Source: GCA-002282575 sp964493995
GTDB taxonomy: Bacteria > Pseudomonadota > Gammaproteobacteria > Thiomicrospirales > Thiomicrospiraceae
DNA: 64,000 bases
Assembly (NCBI GenBank): GCA_964493995.1
Contig: CAZBQD010000007.1
Coordinates: 3,523-67,522 of the forward strand
Direction: 5' to 3'
This document shows positions 42,198 to 51,478 of the stretch, in pieces. Both the position numbers and the translations under genes were made by a program. How positions within the stretch are numbered: the stretch's first letter is position 1; each line of letters starts with the position of its first letter. Under the pieces are notes generated by a model. That model saw nothing but the letters and a program-made list of their open reading frames with translations. It was not told the origin of the DNA and searched no databases.

Positions 42198-43070
42198 TTA
42201 ATCCGTTACGTGTAGATTATCAATGAGTCGGGTCTGTCCCAAGCGGGCAGCAATCAAAATCACGGCGCCATCATGACCCAACTGCGTCAATGCGTGCAAT
42301 GAATATGGATGACGTATGGCGACATAATCAACCGCATCAAATCCTTGCTGCATCAGCTGTTGCTCTGCCTGGGCGCTTAAATCAGCGCTCCACTGCCCTT
42401 GCTTCAACCCCTGTGCAATGGCTTGCAATGCGGCATAAATAGCCGGCGCCTGTGTTCTTTGTGTTGCGGTCAAATATTGGTTACGCGAAGACAAGGCCAA
42501 ACCATCGGCAGCGCGAGCAGTAGGGGCAGAAACGACCGTAATGGGCAAGTTCAACGCCTTAACCATGGCTTTGAGAATAGCTAATTGCTGGTAGTCTTTT
42601 TCACCAAAAACAGCGACTTGTGGCTGAATCATATTAAATAACTTTAAGACAATGGTCGCCACGCCGTTAAAATGACCAGGACGGGACTGACCGCACAGGG
42701 TATCGGTCAAATTTGACGGGGGAACCACTAAAAACCCCTCAGAAGCGCAGGCAGCCACGCCTCTTTCAGGATAAACTTCATCGACACTGGGAGCAAACAC
42801 CACATCCACGCCTAGCTCAGTGAGAGCAGCCACATCGGCCTCTAGGCTGCGAGGATAACGATCAAAATCTTCATTCGGGCCGAATTGTAACGGATTAACA
42901 AAAATGCTCACCACCACTTTATCAGCGTGTTGTTGCGCTAGTCTCACCAGAGAAAAATGCCCCTCGTGCAGATTACCCATGGTCGGCACTAGCGCCACAC
43001 GTTGCGAAGCAGATTGCCACTGTTGCTGAAGATCGCGCCACAGCGCGAGTTGATGAATCACCTGTGTCAT
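42198..43070 (-). CDS. panC: Pantothenate synthetase
   Basis: 290 residues. It ligates pantoate and beta-alanine with ATP. PTMGNLHEGHFSLV (about 29-42) carries the HxGH nucleotide-binding motif; VSIFVNPLQFGPNEDF, GEKDYQQL and LALSSRNQYL are the other signatures. Last gene of the pcnB-folK-panB-panC operon, seven bases after panB; no panD is in the window. Confidence 0.96.
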   Translation of the reverse strand: MTQVIHQLALWRDLQQQWQSASQRVALVPTMGNLHEGHFSLVRLAQQHADKVVVSIFVNPLQFGPNEDFDRYPRSLEADVAALTELGVDVVFAPSVDEVYPERGVAACASEGFLVVPPSNLTDTLCGQSRPGHFNGVATIVLKLFNMIQPQVAVFGEKDYQQLAILKAMVKALNLPITVVSAPTARAADGLALSSRNQYLTATQRTQAPAIYAALQAIAQGLKQGQWSADLSAQAEQQLMQQGFDAVDYVAIRHPYSLHALTQLGHDGAVILIAARLGQTRLIDNLHVTD

Positions 43071-43077
43071 TTAAGCA

Positions 43078-43875
43078 CTAACCTTGGTGAGAGCGAGGAA
43101 ATTGACCCGACTTGACGGCTTGCACGTAAGCCGTTACGGCTTCGGCAAGGCTTCGTCCTTCGACGAGAAATTGCGGCGCGAAGGAAGGCGCATAGTCCGA
43201 CAAGCCCAAAATATCGTGCAGCACCAACACCTGACCATCGGTTGCACTGCCTGAACCAATGCCAATCGTGGGAATGGATAAAGCTTGGCTAATGTGTTGC
43301 GCTACTTCGGGCACCACACACTCCATGACCAATAGTGAAGCACCGGCTTTTTCCAAAGCTTGAGCTTCGGTAAGCAACCGCTCGGCATCGGCTGGCGTTT
43401 TACCCGCCATTTTATAACCTGCACGCAGGGCTTGTTGGGGCAGTAATCCAATGTGAGCACATACTGGCACCCCTTGTGCCGCTAAGGCTTGTACCAGTGG
43501 TACCATCGACAAGCCACCTTCGACCTTCACCATTTGCACCAGCGCTTCTTGCAACAAGCGACGCGCACTCGTTAAGCCTTGCTCAATGGATGTGGTGGTC
43601 ATAAAAGGTAAATCGGCAATAACCCAAGCCAAAGGCGCACCGCGTTTCACCATTTTGGCATGATAAATAACGTCTTCGAGCGTCACAGGAATAGTAGAAT
43701 CGTGACCTTGCATCACCATGCCTAAGGAATCCCCGACCAACAAGGCATCGACGCCACATTGATGCAGCAATCGCGCGAAACTGGCATCGTAAGCGGTTAA
43801 CAGCGCCAGTTTTTCGCTCTTAACCTTCGCTTTGAGTAGCTTAGATAAGATAACGGGTTTAACTGAATCGTTCAT
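43078..43875 (-). CDS. panB: 3-methyl-2-oxobutanoate hydroxymethyltransferase
   Basis: 265 residues. It forms ketopantoate from ketoisovalerate and methylene-tetrahydrofolate. The metal/substrate region VGDSLGMVMQGHDSTIPVT, ADLPFMT, VKVEGG, HIGLLPQ and the catalytic glutamate region VMECVVPEVA are all seen. It overlaps folK by four bases, so translation is coupled. Confidence 0.96.
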   Translation of the reverse strand: MNDSVKPVILSKLLKAKVKSEKLALLTAYDASFARLLHQCGVDALLVGDSLGMVMQGHDSTIPVTLEDVIYHAKMVKRGAPLAWVIADLPFMTTTSIEQGLTSARRLLQEALVQMVKVEGGLSMVPLVQALAAQGVPVCAHIGLLPQQALRAGYKMAGKTPADAERLLTEAQALEKAGASLLVMECVVPEVAQHISQALSIPTIGIGSGSATDGQVLVLHDILGLSDYAPSFAPQFLVEGRSLAEAVTAYVQAVKSGQFPRSHQG

Positions 43876-44369
43876 GAAAGACTTTCCTGTTGTGATGGTG
43901 TCATCGGCTGGGCGTTAAACTCTCTGGCACAAGTCAACTGATTTACCAAACCCAATGTTGGAATCGCATAATCTGGAGCTAAATCTCGCCAAGGCAAAAC
44001 AACAAAGTCACGATCAATGATACCAGGATGAGGCAAGGTTAACCGCTCCGATTGCATCACCAAATCGTCAATAGACAAAATATCAATATCCAGCGTGCGT
44101 TCACCCCAGTGGCGTTGACGCACTCGCAACTGAGCTTGCTCAATCGACTGACACAGATCAAGCAAATCAACTGGCGACAAATCGGTTTCGCATTCCACCA
44201 CTGCATTGACATAATCGGGCTGATCTTGCGGCCCCATGGGGGCAGACTGATAATAACGAGACACACGTAACTGATGAATCCTGCTATGCGCTCGCAACGC
44301 CTGTACCGCTTGATTTAACTGTTGTACAGGCTGATTCAGATTAGCGCCTAATCCCAAATAAGCCAACAT
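43872..44369 (-). CDS. folK: Dihydropterin pyrophosphokinase (HPPK)
   Basis: 165 residues. It transfers pyrophosphate from ATP to 6-hydroxymethyl-dihydropterin in folate synthesis. The start YLGLGANLNQPVQQL, the RYYQSAPMGPQDQPDYVNAVVE region (here about 42-62), the RWGERTLDIDIL signature (RHWGERTLDIDIL) and LPHPGIIDRDFVVLP are typical. Six bases after pcnB and overlapping panB. Confidence 0.95.
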   Translation of the reverse strand: MLAYLGLGANLNQPVQQLNQAVQALRAHSRIHQLRVSRYYQSAPMGPQDQPDYVNAVVECETDLSPVDLLDLCQSIEQAQLRVRQRHWGERTLDIDILSIDDLVMQSERLTLPHPGIIDRDFVVLPWRDLAPDYAIPTLGLVNQLTCAREFNAQPMTPSQQESLS

Positions 44370-44375
44370 GACAGC

Positions 44376-45683
44376 CTACCGACGAGGACGGCGGCGACGT
44401 TTCGGACGACGCGTTTGTTCGAGCGCTTCTTCAAAAGCGGCTTCTTGATCTTCTACCGCCGACACAAAGGTGGGTTGATACAACCACTCAGGGTGTGCAT
44501 CTTGTTGCTGTTGCCAAAATTCCACCACAGCCGAAAAACGAGGTACGGCCACCGCGCGCAAAGCTAAAAAGTCGAAACCAGCGCGGAAGCGTGGAATCGC
44601 CAACACACGTTGCGCTTGATCTTGCTTGGTCAGCAACAAGAGTTGCATTGCCCAAACTTCTTTCACATAGTGCATAATCGGCTTAGTGAGTGAGGTGCGC
44701 TCGCTTTGTTCTGACAACACAATATTCGCCGCTTTAATCAGCTCGTCCAAACTGACTAACTCTTGCTCGTCACGTTCCATGGCTTGCCATAAGGGTTCCC
44801 ACATCATCACGGCAAACAAGAAACCAGGATGCACACCTTTATCCGAAGCCACGCGTTCATCGGTTTGACCTAAGGCTACCGGAATGACCAGCGCCGACCA
44901 AGAATCAGGTTGCTGTAAACAATATTCAGTTTGGTCAAATAAGCCACCCATCAATCCATGTTGGCGCAACTTTTCAAACACACATAATGCCTGACCGCCA
45001 TGAAAGAGCTTCAACACTTCTTCGTACAAACGCGCTGGTGCGGCTTCGGCCAGTAGGTGCGACAATTCCGGTAAAGGAGAGGCGGTTTCTTGCGGTAATT
45101 CCAGCCCCAATTTACAGGCAAAACGCACCGCACGAATCATGCGTACTGGGTCTTCACGATAACGTTGTACCGGCTCACCAATCAGGCGAATTTGACCGGC
45201 CTGCAAATCTTGCATGGCGCCAACGTAATCAACAATACTAAAATCTTCAATGTTGTAGTAAAGCGCATTGACAGTAAAATCACGACGCCAAACGTCTTCA
45301 TCACGCGTACCGTAAACATTATCACGACGCAGCATACCTTGATCATCAATGACACGATCGCCCCGCTCTTCGGATTGGGCACGGAAAGTCGCTACCTCAA
45401 TGACTTTGTCGCCGACATGTACATGGGCTAAGCGAAAACGGCGACCAATAATGCGACAGCGACCGCGAAACACCCCTTTCACCTGATCGGGTGTGGCGTT
45501 GGTGACGATATCGAAATCTTTGGGCTCTAAGCCAAGTAGCAGGTCACGCACACAACCACCCACTAAGTAGGCTTCGTATCCGTTTTTAGATAAAGTGTAG
45601 AGAACATCTAACACGCCTTTATCAATGGCGCGACGACTTATGCTGTGTTCAGCACGCGGAATAATGTGTGGTATCACATGCAC
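44376..45683 (-). CDS. pcnB: Poly(A) polymerase I
   Basis: 435 residues. Nucleotidyltransferase adding poly(A) tails that promote RNA decay. The catalytic core has LVGGCVRDLLLGLEPKDFDIVT (about 40-61), with DFD metal ligands, and RRDFTVNALYYN. The C-terminal tail is extremely basic (RRPKRRRRPRR). The start is a GTG at 45683; a second in-frame GTG two codons later is possible. The PAP signature before the core (ISRRAIDKGVLDVLYTL) distinguishes it from CCA-adding enzyme. First gene of the pcnB-folK-panB-panC operon. Confidence 0.94.
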   Translation of the reverse strand: MHVIPHIIPRAEHSISRRAIDKGVLDVLYTLSKNGYEAYLVGGCVRDLLLGLEPKDFDIVTNATPDQVKGVFRGRCRIIGRRFRLAHVHVGDKVIEVATFRAQSEERGDRVIDDQGMLRRDNVYGTRDEDVWRRDFTVNALYYNIEDFSIVDYVGAMQDLQAGQIRLIGEPVQRYREDPVRMIRAVRFACKLGLELPQETASPLPELSHLLAEAAPARLYEEVLKLFHGGQALCVFEKLRQHGLMGGLFDQTEYCLQQPDSWSALVIPVALGQTDERVASDKGVHPGFLFAVMMWEPLWQAMERDEQELVSLDELIKAANIVLSEQSERTSLTKPIMHYVKEVWAMQLLLLTKQDQAQRVLAIPRFRAGFDFLALRAVAVPRFSAVVEFWQQQQDAHPEWLYQPTFVSAVEDQEAAFEEALEQTRRPKRRRRPRR

Positions 45684-45716
45684 GGTGTTTGTGACCCTTA
45701 TGTTTTTGGCATAGCA

Positions 45717-45743
45717 AAACGGGCCTGACTTGCAGACCCGTTT
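45717..45743 (-). terminator. Probable terminator of the tRNA operon
   Basis: AAACGGG and CCCGTTT pair around an inner short stem ten bases after the tRNA-Val 3' end on the minus strand. The T-run is weak. Confidence 0.55.
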
Positions 45744-45752
45744 CTAAAATTT

Positions 45753-45829
45753 TGGTAGTCGCGAGTGGACTCGAACCACCGACCCCCACCATGTCAAGGT
45801 GGTGCTCTAACCAACTGAGCTACGCGACT
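45753..45829 (-). tRNA. tRNA-Val(GAC)
   Basis: 77 nucleotides including encoded CCA. Acceptor AGTCGCG / CGCGACT, D-arm with TAGCTCAGTTGGTTAGAGC, anticodon loop TTGACAT (anticodon GAC), T-arm GGTTCGAGTCC. Transcribed after tRNA-Leu, 27 bases apart. Confidence 0.96.
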
Positions 45830-45856
45830 GTTGTTCTTACTAACCCGATGTTAGTT

Positions 45857-45943
45857 TGGTGCCTGAGGGGAGACTCGAACTCCCACGTTGTTACCAACGG
45901 TGGATTTTGAATCCACTGCGTCTACCGATTCCGCCACTCAGGC
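45857..45943 (-). tRNA. tRNA-Leu(CAA)
   Basis: 87 nucleotides including encoded CCA, with the long variable arm of class II tRNAs. Acceptor GCCTGAG / CTCAGGC, anticodon loop TTCAAAA (anticodon CAA), T-arm AGTTCGAGTCT. First gene of the two-tRNA operon. Confidence 0.96.
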
Positions 45944-45971
45944 AGGCATGTCAATCTGCATCAACTCGATA

Positions 45972-46000
45972 AGTATAGCCGATTAGGCTAATGTAAGCAA
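45972..46000 (-). promoter_or_regulatory. Promoter of the tRNA operon
   Basis: TTGCTT (46000-45995), a 17-base spacer and TATACT (45977-45972), starting about 29 bases ahead of mature tRNA-Leu. Confidence 0.65.
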
Positions 46001-46025
46001 GCGTTTTGTAAAGTTAAGCGAGTAG

Positions 46026-46054
46026 AAAAAGAAAACCCCACCGAGGTGGGGTTT
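46026..46054 (-). terminator. Intrinsic terminator after the pilin gene
   Basis: AAACCCCACC and GGTGGGGTTT pair around three bases; the minus strand continues into TTCTTTTT. It lies 25 bases after the pilin stop. Confidence 0.85.
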
Positions 46055-46078
46055 ATAAATGGTAAGCGTAATTACAGA

Positions 46079-46726
46079 TTACATATTAACGCATATTGTG
46101 TATGTTTGATCATCTTCATACACTGTAGCAGCATCGCCAGGCTCTCCGTTGTTTGAAGCTTGGGTTGCCATCATAACACCTTTATTTGGAATGCCATCAT
46201 CTAATGATACATCAATAGCACGTGCGCCTTTACCAGGGACACTACCTAAACAAACATATTTGCTGTTAGTTGGCATACCAGTAACAGCATTACCCGTTGC
46301 TGCGGTGAGACCACCAAAAGCATTTCGAGGATAAGCTTGAACACCAGCATCTTTAGAACTTCCTGAAATAAAACCAGCAGCTTTTAAATGTTGCCAAAAA
46401 CCGACACCCTCATCTGCTGCACCAGTAAATGTCTGTGCAGCAGTAATATCGAGTACGCCATCTCTGTCACCACCTACAGTTATATCTGCCCATGAACCTT
46501 TGCGCGCTTTTAAATCGTCAACAGGTCCGTCATCACCAGGCATTTGACGGAAACGATCAATATAACCATTAAAAGCACCTTGTACACCTTTAATGTCATT
46601 AATGGCATTTTTGATTTTACTGTTTTCAATTAACTCCTGCCCTTTAAGCACACCACCCAATAACAAACCAATAATGACCAATACAATGGCCATTTCAACT
46701 AGGGTAAAACCTTTTTGATGTTTCAT
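46079..46726 (-). CDS. Type IV pilin-like prepilin
   Basis: 215 residues. Class III signal peptide MKHQKG with cleavage before FTLVEMAIVLVIIGLLLGG, including the conserved Glu 5 of the mature protein, so it is processed by PilD and assembled in a pilus or pseudopilus. The head domain is Gly/Asp/Ala-rich with two late cysteines (YVCLGS, TICVNM). It is a solitary gene with its own terminator, away from any pil cluster, and looks like the monocistronic pilin-like genes seen in other Thiomicrospira relatives. Major pilin, minor pilin or DNA-uptake pseudopilin cannot be told apart here. Confidence 0.85.
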   Translation of the reverse strand: MKHQKGFTLVEMAIVLVIIGLLLGGVLKGQELIENSKIKNAINDIKGVQGAFNGYIDRFRQMPGDDGPVDDLKARKGSWADITVGGDRDGVLDITAAQTFTGAADEGVGFWQHLKAAGFISGSSKDAGVQAYPRNAFGGLTAATGNAVTGMPTNSKYVCLGSVPGKGARAIDVSLDDGIPNKGVMMATQASNNGEPGDAATVYEDDQTYTICVNM

Positions 46727-46871
46727 CGCGTTATCTTTCCTTTTTCAAGTTAACTTTATTAAACAGTTCAGCACTGTTTCTGCTTTGTATTATGACCCAG
46801 CTTGTTAGAAAAAAAAAGCGTTTAACTCACTTTTTAGTCAAATCAATGCACTTTGTTTGAAGGACACATAA

Positions 46872-46899
46872 AACAAAACCCCGGCAAGCCGGGGTGTAA
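46872..46899 (-). terminator. Intrinsic terminator after ppiD
   Basis: ACCCCGGC / GCCGGGGT stem with a two-base loop and a T-rich tract on the minus strand, 28 bases beyond the ppiD stop. Confidence 0.85.
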
Positions 46900-46926
46900 A
46901 TTGATAACGGATAACCTCATAAAGAC

Positions 46927-48822
46927 TTACTTAACCAATAACTCTATTTTCGCTTTGTCTTTGATGGTTTTACCCACAGCTTCTAATTCCGCATCGGCAA
47001 AGACTTGCAGGGCTGCGCCTTTTAAGTCTTCAGCAACCTTAGCCAGTTTGGCTTCATCGGTACGCACAGCAGAAACTCGAATGAGTACCGTATCGCCTGT
47101 TGACAACTGTTGCGACGCCCACGACACCTGCCCCTGAGCTGGCTTGGGCGTTTTGAAACCCGCCGAGACAATTTCAGGCAATACTTGGTCATAATTACGT
47201 GTCATCCATTGGCTGGGCTTCCATTCAATCCCTTCTTTCACCAAGGTTTCTGGGGATGGGATTGCTTTAGCTTCTGTCAGTACTTTTTTCGCTAATTGCG
47301 CAGCCTCGGCAAAAGCCGCTTGGCGCTTTAACAGCGAACGAATTTCATCACTTACTTCAACTAAAGGCTTGTCGCGGCTTTCCTGATACTGATTGACACG
47401 CAACACCAGCGACTCACCCATTTGCACTTCAACCACAGCGCTGTTCAGCTTGTCTTTAATCACTTTAGGTGAAAAAGCAGCCTCCATCACTTGCGGTGCA
47501 GCAAACAAGCCTTCGCCCCCTTCTGCAGTCATCAGCGGGCTAGTTTGAATGGTCAAGCCGAGTTTGTCCGCTGCCGGTTTTAAGCTATCATCTTGTTCAA
47601 AGGTCAGGGTTTTCAACTGTTCTAATTTGGCATTGTAGTCTTTAAGTGCCAATTCCGTTTTCAACTCTTGCGTTAGTAAAGGTTTCACTTCTGCCAAGCT
47701 GGGGGTTTTAGCTGCTTCTACCGCCACTAATTGCAGTAAATGATAACCATAGCTTGTCTTAACGATTTCAGACAAATCACCTGCTTTGTTCAGCGCAAAG
47801 GCTGCGGCTTCAAATTCAGGTACCATGTCGCCACGTTGGAAAAAGCCTAACTCACCACCACGACTGGCGCTACCTGGGTCTTCTGAGTTGCCTTTAGCCA
47901 ATTCAGCAAAATCAGCCCCCTGTTTAATTTGTGCCAACAAGCCTTCCACTTTAGTTTTAGCCGCTTCAGCCGCTGCTACATCCGCTTCTTGCGGTGACAT
48001 AATTAAAATGTGACGCACATTACGCTTTTCGGGTAATTGGATTTTTTCAGGATGATCTTTGTAGTAGGCTTCAATTTCTGCATCACTAACCTGAACCGAT
48101 TTGGCTAGGTCTTCTACCGACAAGCGCACATAATCCACACTCACCTGCTCGGGCGCTTTGAAACGAGCGCTATTTTGCTCGTAATAGGTTTGAATTTGTG
48201 CATCCGAAACAGACACTTTGCTTAAGAAAGGACGGTGATCGACACGCAAATAGCCTATTTCACGTTCCTGACTTTCCAAGCCAGCCAAACCTTTCAATTC
48301 ACTGCCACCAATCCATTCAGAGCCAGTAATCATACCCTCAAGTTGATTGCGCAACATAAATTGACGCTGAGCCTGCTCAAAACGCTCTTTGGTAAATCCG
48401 TTATTTTTCAGCACTTCATCGTAGCGCTGTACCGAAAAAACGCCCTTATCTTGGAACATTTGTTGCGATTGAATCACCTGCGCCAACAGCTGATCGCTCA
48501 TGGCAAAGCCTTCTTTCATCATTTGCTGATCGAGTGCACTACGTTGCACTAAATCTGCCAGCACTTGCTCTCTGAGCTTATCTTCTTGTACCAAGCTGGT
48601 GTACATATCACCAAAGCTTTCTTGATACTGACGCTTCACATTATCCAATGCACGCGCAAATTCATTGGCTTGAATGGGTTCGCCATTCACTTTTGCAGCC
48701 ACTTCAATCCGATCGCCACTGGTAAACTGGTCTAAGCCAAACAAGGCAAAAGGAATAATGATGATCACCACGACCACCCAAGCTACAACGCCTTTTGAGC
48801 GCTCACGAATAAAAGCTAACAT
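46927..48822 (-). CDS. ppiD: Membrane-anchored periplasmic chaperone PpiD
   Basis: 631 residues. The N-terminus RSKGVVAWVVVVIIIIPFAL is a single membrane anchor (about 9-30), followed by a SurA-like chaperone domain (about 35-260) and one parvulin domain (NVRHILIMSPQE, GGELGFFQRGDMVPEFEAAAF, YGYHLLQL; about 268-365), then a helical C-terminus. It assists folding of periplasmic and outer-membrane proteins at the Sec translocon exit. Unlike E. coli PpiD, the parvulin motif looks well conserved, so isomerase activity is possible. It follows purA by 33 bases, transcribed from the hfq-side cluster or on its own. Confidence 0.93.
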   Translation of the reverse strand: MLAFIRERSKGVVAWVVVVIIIIPFALFGLDQFTSGDRIEVAAKVNGEPIQANEFARALDNVKRQYQESFGDMYTSLVQEDKLREQVLADLVQRSALDQQMMKEGFAMSDQLLAQVIQSQQMFQDKGVFSVQRYDEVLKNNGFTKERFEQAQRQFMLRNQLEGMITGSEWIGGSELKGLAGLESQEREIGYLRVDHRPFLSKVSVSDAQIQTYYEQNSARFKAPEQVSVDYVRLSVEDLAKSVQVSDAEIEAYYKDHPEKIQLPEKRNVRHILIMSPQEADVAAAEAAKTKVEGLLAQIKQGADFAELAKGNSEDPGSASRGGELGFFQRGDMVPEFEAAAFALNKAGDLSEIVKTSYGYHLLQLVAVEAAKTPSLAEVKPLLTQELKTELALKDYNAKLEQLKTLTFEQDDSLKPAADKLGLTIQTSPLMTAEGGEGLFAAPQVMEAAFSPKVIKDKLNSAVVEVQMGESLVLRVNQYQESRDKPLVEVSDEIRSLLKRQAAFAEAAQLAKKVLTEAKAIPSPETLVKEGIEWKPSQWMTRNYDQVLPEIVSAGFKTPKPAQGQVSWASQQLSTGDTVLIRVSAVRTDEAKLAKVAEDLKGAALQVFADAELEAVGKTIKDKAKIELLVK

Positions 48823-48855
48823 CTGTACAAACTTTCCTTAATAAGGCTGAATCAG

Positions 48856-50178
48856 TTAAATGGCAAAAGGGTCGCGCATGATTAGGGTTTCTACACGATC
48901 CGGACCGGTAGAAACCATATCAACAGGAACATTAATCATTTTTTCGAGGTAACGAATGTAAGCTTTTGCATTTTCAGGCAAATCGTTCCATTGTTGAACC
49001 CCCAGTGTTGAGGTTTGCCAACCTGGTAAGCGCTCATAAATGGGCGTACAACGGTGGTAATCTTCTGCTGATAAGGGAGGCATTTCGATACGCTGACCGT
49101 CCAATTCGTATGCCACGCACACATCCAGGTAGGCTAACTCGTCTAGTACATCTAGCTTGGTTAAGCAAATGCCGGTTAAGGAGTTAATTTGCGCTGAACG
49201 ACGCAAGGCAACCGCATCGAACCAACCACAACGACGTTGGCGACCGGTGGTAGCACCAAATTCACGTCCGACCGTACCCAAATGCTTACCGATGGGATCA
49301 CCTTGATCTTGAGCGGCATCATAGTTCAATTCGGTCGGGAAAGGACCACCACCCACACGAGTCGCATAGGCTTTGGTAATACCCAACACATAGTCTAAAT
49401 CGCAAGGTCCAATACCCGTACCCGTTGCCGCACCGCCAGCTGTGGTGTTAGAAGAGGTAACAAAGGGATAAGTCCCTTGGTCAATATCCAACAAGGTACC
49501 CTGAGCGCCTTCGAACAAGACACTTTGACCCGCTTGATTTAATTCAGTAATCAGTTGAGGAATATCCGCTAGCATCGGCAGTAAGCGCTCACGATACAGC
49601 TTGCACTTAGCTAGCTGAGCCTCTACATCAACCGCGGGCTGTTTGAAATAGGCGGTTAAGGTAAAGTTATGGTAATCCATCACTTCGCGCAATTTGCGCT
49701 CAAAGGCCTCAAAATCAATCAGATCGCCGACACGTAAACCACGACGCGCCGCTTTATCTTCATAAGCTGGGCCAATACCACGACCTGTCGTGCCAATGGC
49801 TTTAGCACCGCGCGCTAATTCGCGCGCTTTATCTAGGGCAACGTGGTAATCCAAAATCAGCGGGCAGGCTTTGCTCACTTTCATACGAGAGGCAACGGTA
49901 ACACCGGCGGCTTCTAGGTTATCCATTTCCTTAATTAACGCATCGGGCGCCAATACCACACCGTTACCGATTAGGCATAACACTTGGTCACGCAAAATAC
50001 CCGAAGGAATGAGGTGAAGTACCGTTTTTTTACCTTCGATTACCAGAGTATGACCGGCATTGTGTCCGCCCTGAAAACGAACCACAGCGGCAACGCGATC
50101 TGTTAATAAATCGACGATTTTGCCCTTGCCTTCATCGCCCCATTGCGTGCCAACCACGACTAAGTTCTTTTTTGCCAT
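48856..50178 (-). CDS. purA: Adenylosuccinate synthetase
   Basis: About 440 residues. It forms adenylosuccinate from IMP, aspartate and GTP. N-terminal VVVGTQWGDEGKGKIVDLL (GTP/IMP loop), GGHNAGHTLV, GTTGRGIGPAYEDKAARRG (split at about 130-150), the catalytic lysine region and TKLDVLD are intact. The start at MAKKNLVVVG (50178) is taken from family N-termini; an upstream in-frame ATG at 50193 adds five residues. It follows hisZ in the usual order. Confidence 0.96.
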   Translation of the reverse strand: MAKKNLVVVGTQWGDEGKGKIVDLLTDRVAAVVRFQGGHNAGHTLVIEGKKTVLHLIPSGILRDQVLCLIGNGVVLAPDALIKEMDNLEAAGVTVASRMKVSKACPLILDYHVALDKARELARGAKAIGTTGRGIGPAYEDKAARRGLRVGDLIDFEAFERKLREVMDYHNFTLTAYFKQPAVDVEAQLAKCKLYRERLLPMLADIPQLITELNQAGQSVLFEGAQGTLLDIDQGTYPFVTSSNTTAGGAATGTGIGPCDLDYVLGITKAYATRVGGGPFPTELNYDAAQDQGDPIGKHLGTVGREFGATTGRQRRCGWFDAVALRRSAQINSLTGICLTKLDVLDELAYLDVCVAYELDGQRIEMPPLSAEDYHRCTPIYERLPGWQTSTLGVQQWNDLPENAKAYIRYLEKMINVPVDMVSTGPDRVETLIMRDPFAI

Positions 50179-50238
50179 TCTGCTCAAAGCCATTTTATTA
50201 AGTTAAGGAATACCCTGAATCACACCACTCAGGGTGAA

Positions 50239-51426
50239 TCAGCGCACAGCCCACTGGTCATTTTCTTTGACCAATTCCATATCACATTCTTGTTTTTGAC
50301 TGGCCCAGTCCACATCGGGGAAACCAATGACCACGCTATGTCCTTCGTGACGTAGCTGGTGAATCAGTGCCACCAATTTCAAATCGGCCACAGCGGGAGC
50401 CAAGATACGCTTACGTTTTTTCGGATGCACCGGCAGGGGCAAATCCATCAACTGACGTAAATCGAGACTGAAACCGGTAGCGGGACGCGCGACACCAAAA
50501 TCCGCCCCTGAATCGTCATAACGACCACCCGAGGCAATCATACGCTGACGGTTAGGCTCAATGACGCCAAACACAATACCGGTGTGGTATTTGAAGCCAC
50601 GCAGATCGGTTAAGTCTAAATGAATGGCTAAGCCTTCATGGGTCATATTCAGGTGCTGAACCACTTGTTTCAGTCGGGCTAAACCGGCATCGATGTTTTT
50701 ATCCAGACGCGCCAGCAGGCTTTCCGCCTGAGCCAATACCTGTGAGGCATCGCCGCAAAGCTTAGGTAAAGCCATAAACGCTTGTTTGAGTTTAGCGTCT
50801 TTAATGAGCAAGGTGTCACACCAGCTTGACCATTCGGGCAGCGATTTGCGTTGTAGCATCGCTTGCGCTTGTGTGTCTTGTTCGCTGCTGAGACCAAGCA
50901 AACCAGATAAAGCGCGATAAATCGCCACATGACCTAAGGCTAAAGTGAGATCAGACAATCCAATGCGTTGACAAGTGGCCAGCATCAGTTCCATTACTTC
51001 GATGTCGCTTTGCACACCCGCATGACCAAACAATTCCGCCCCCACTTGAATAGGACTGCGTGAGCTGCTCACCGCATTCGGGCGGGCGCGTAAGACTTCA
51101 CCAGCGTAACATAGGCGCGATGGCAATTTAGTATGCAAACGATGGGCATCAATACGGGCGACTTGGGGCGTCATGTCAGCACGCACGCCCATCATTTTGC
51201 CCGAAACCTGATCGACCAGCTGGCAGGTATCCAACTGTAGATCAACGGCTTTACCCGTTAGTAACGACTGAGTGAACTCGACCATCGGCGTCATGACCAA
51301 ATCGTATCCCCAACGCGAAAACTCGTCTAACAGCTCTCGACGCCAAAACTCAATTTGTTCAGCCTCTTTAGGAAGAATATCTTCAATCCCATCCGGCACT
51401 AACCAGCGCCCCATTTCCATCGACAT
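50239..51426 (-). CDS. hisZ: ATP phosphoribosyltransferase regulatory subunit HisZ
   Basis: 395 residues, a histidyl-tRNA-synthetase-like protein without the anticodon-binding domain. WLVPDGIEDILPKEA, FTQSLLTGKAVDL, VRADMTPQVARIDAHRL and the motif 3 region ASGGRYDDSGADFGVARPATGFSLDLRQL (about 285-315) are visible. It complexes with short HisG to start histidine synthesis; hisG is not in the window. Position between hflC and purA is typical of gammaproteobacteria with short HisG. The TTG/ATG starts near 51426 are close; the ATG of MSMEMG is used. Confidence 0.93.
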   Translation of the reverse strand: MSMEMGRWLVPDGIEDILPKEAEQIEFWRRELLDEFSRWGYDLVMTPMVEFTQSLLTGKAVDLQLDTCQLVDQVSGKMMGVRADMTPQVARIDAHRLHTKLPSRLCYAGEVLRARPNAVSSSRSPIQVGAELFGHAGVQSDIEVMELMLATCQRIGLSDLTLALGHVAIYRALSGLLGLSSEQDTQAQAMLQRKSLPEWSSWCDTLLIKDAKLKQAFMALPKLCGDASQVLAQAESLLARLDKNIDAGLARLKQVVQHLNMTHEGLAIHLDLTDLRGFKYHTGIVFGVIEPNRQRMIASGGRYDDSGADFGVARPATGFSLDLRQLMDLPLPVHPKKRKRILAPAVADLKLVALIHQLRHEGHSVVIGFPDVDWASQKQECDMELVKENDQWAVR

Positions 51427-51478
51427 ATTTATTGCCTACTTAACTCATTCCATGAAACCCAAACGGGTTGATTAACGC

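Noticed and set aside
46727..46926. Sigma-54 promoter before the pilin gene
   Set aside because: No GG/GC pair with the 24/12 spacing of a sigma-54 promoter (TGGCAC - TTGCA) was seen; the 200 bases otherwise hold the ppiD terminator, a T-rich stretch and the pilin leader.
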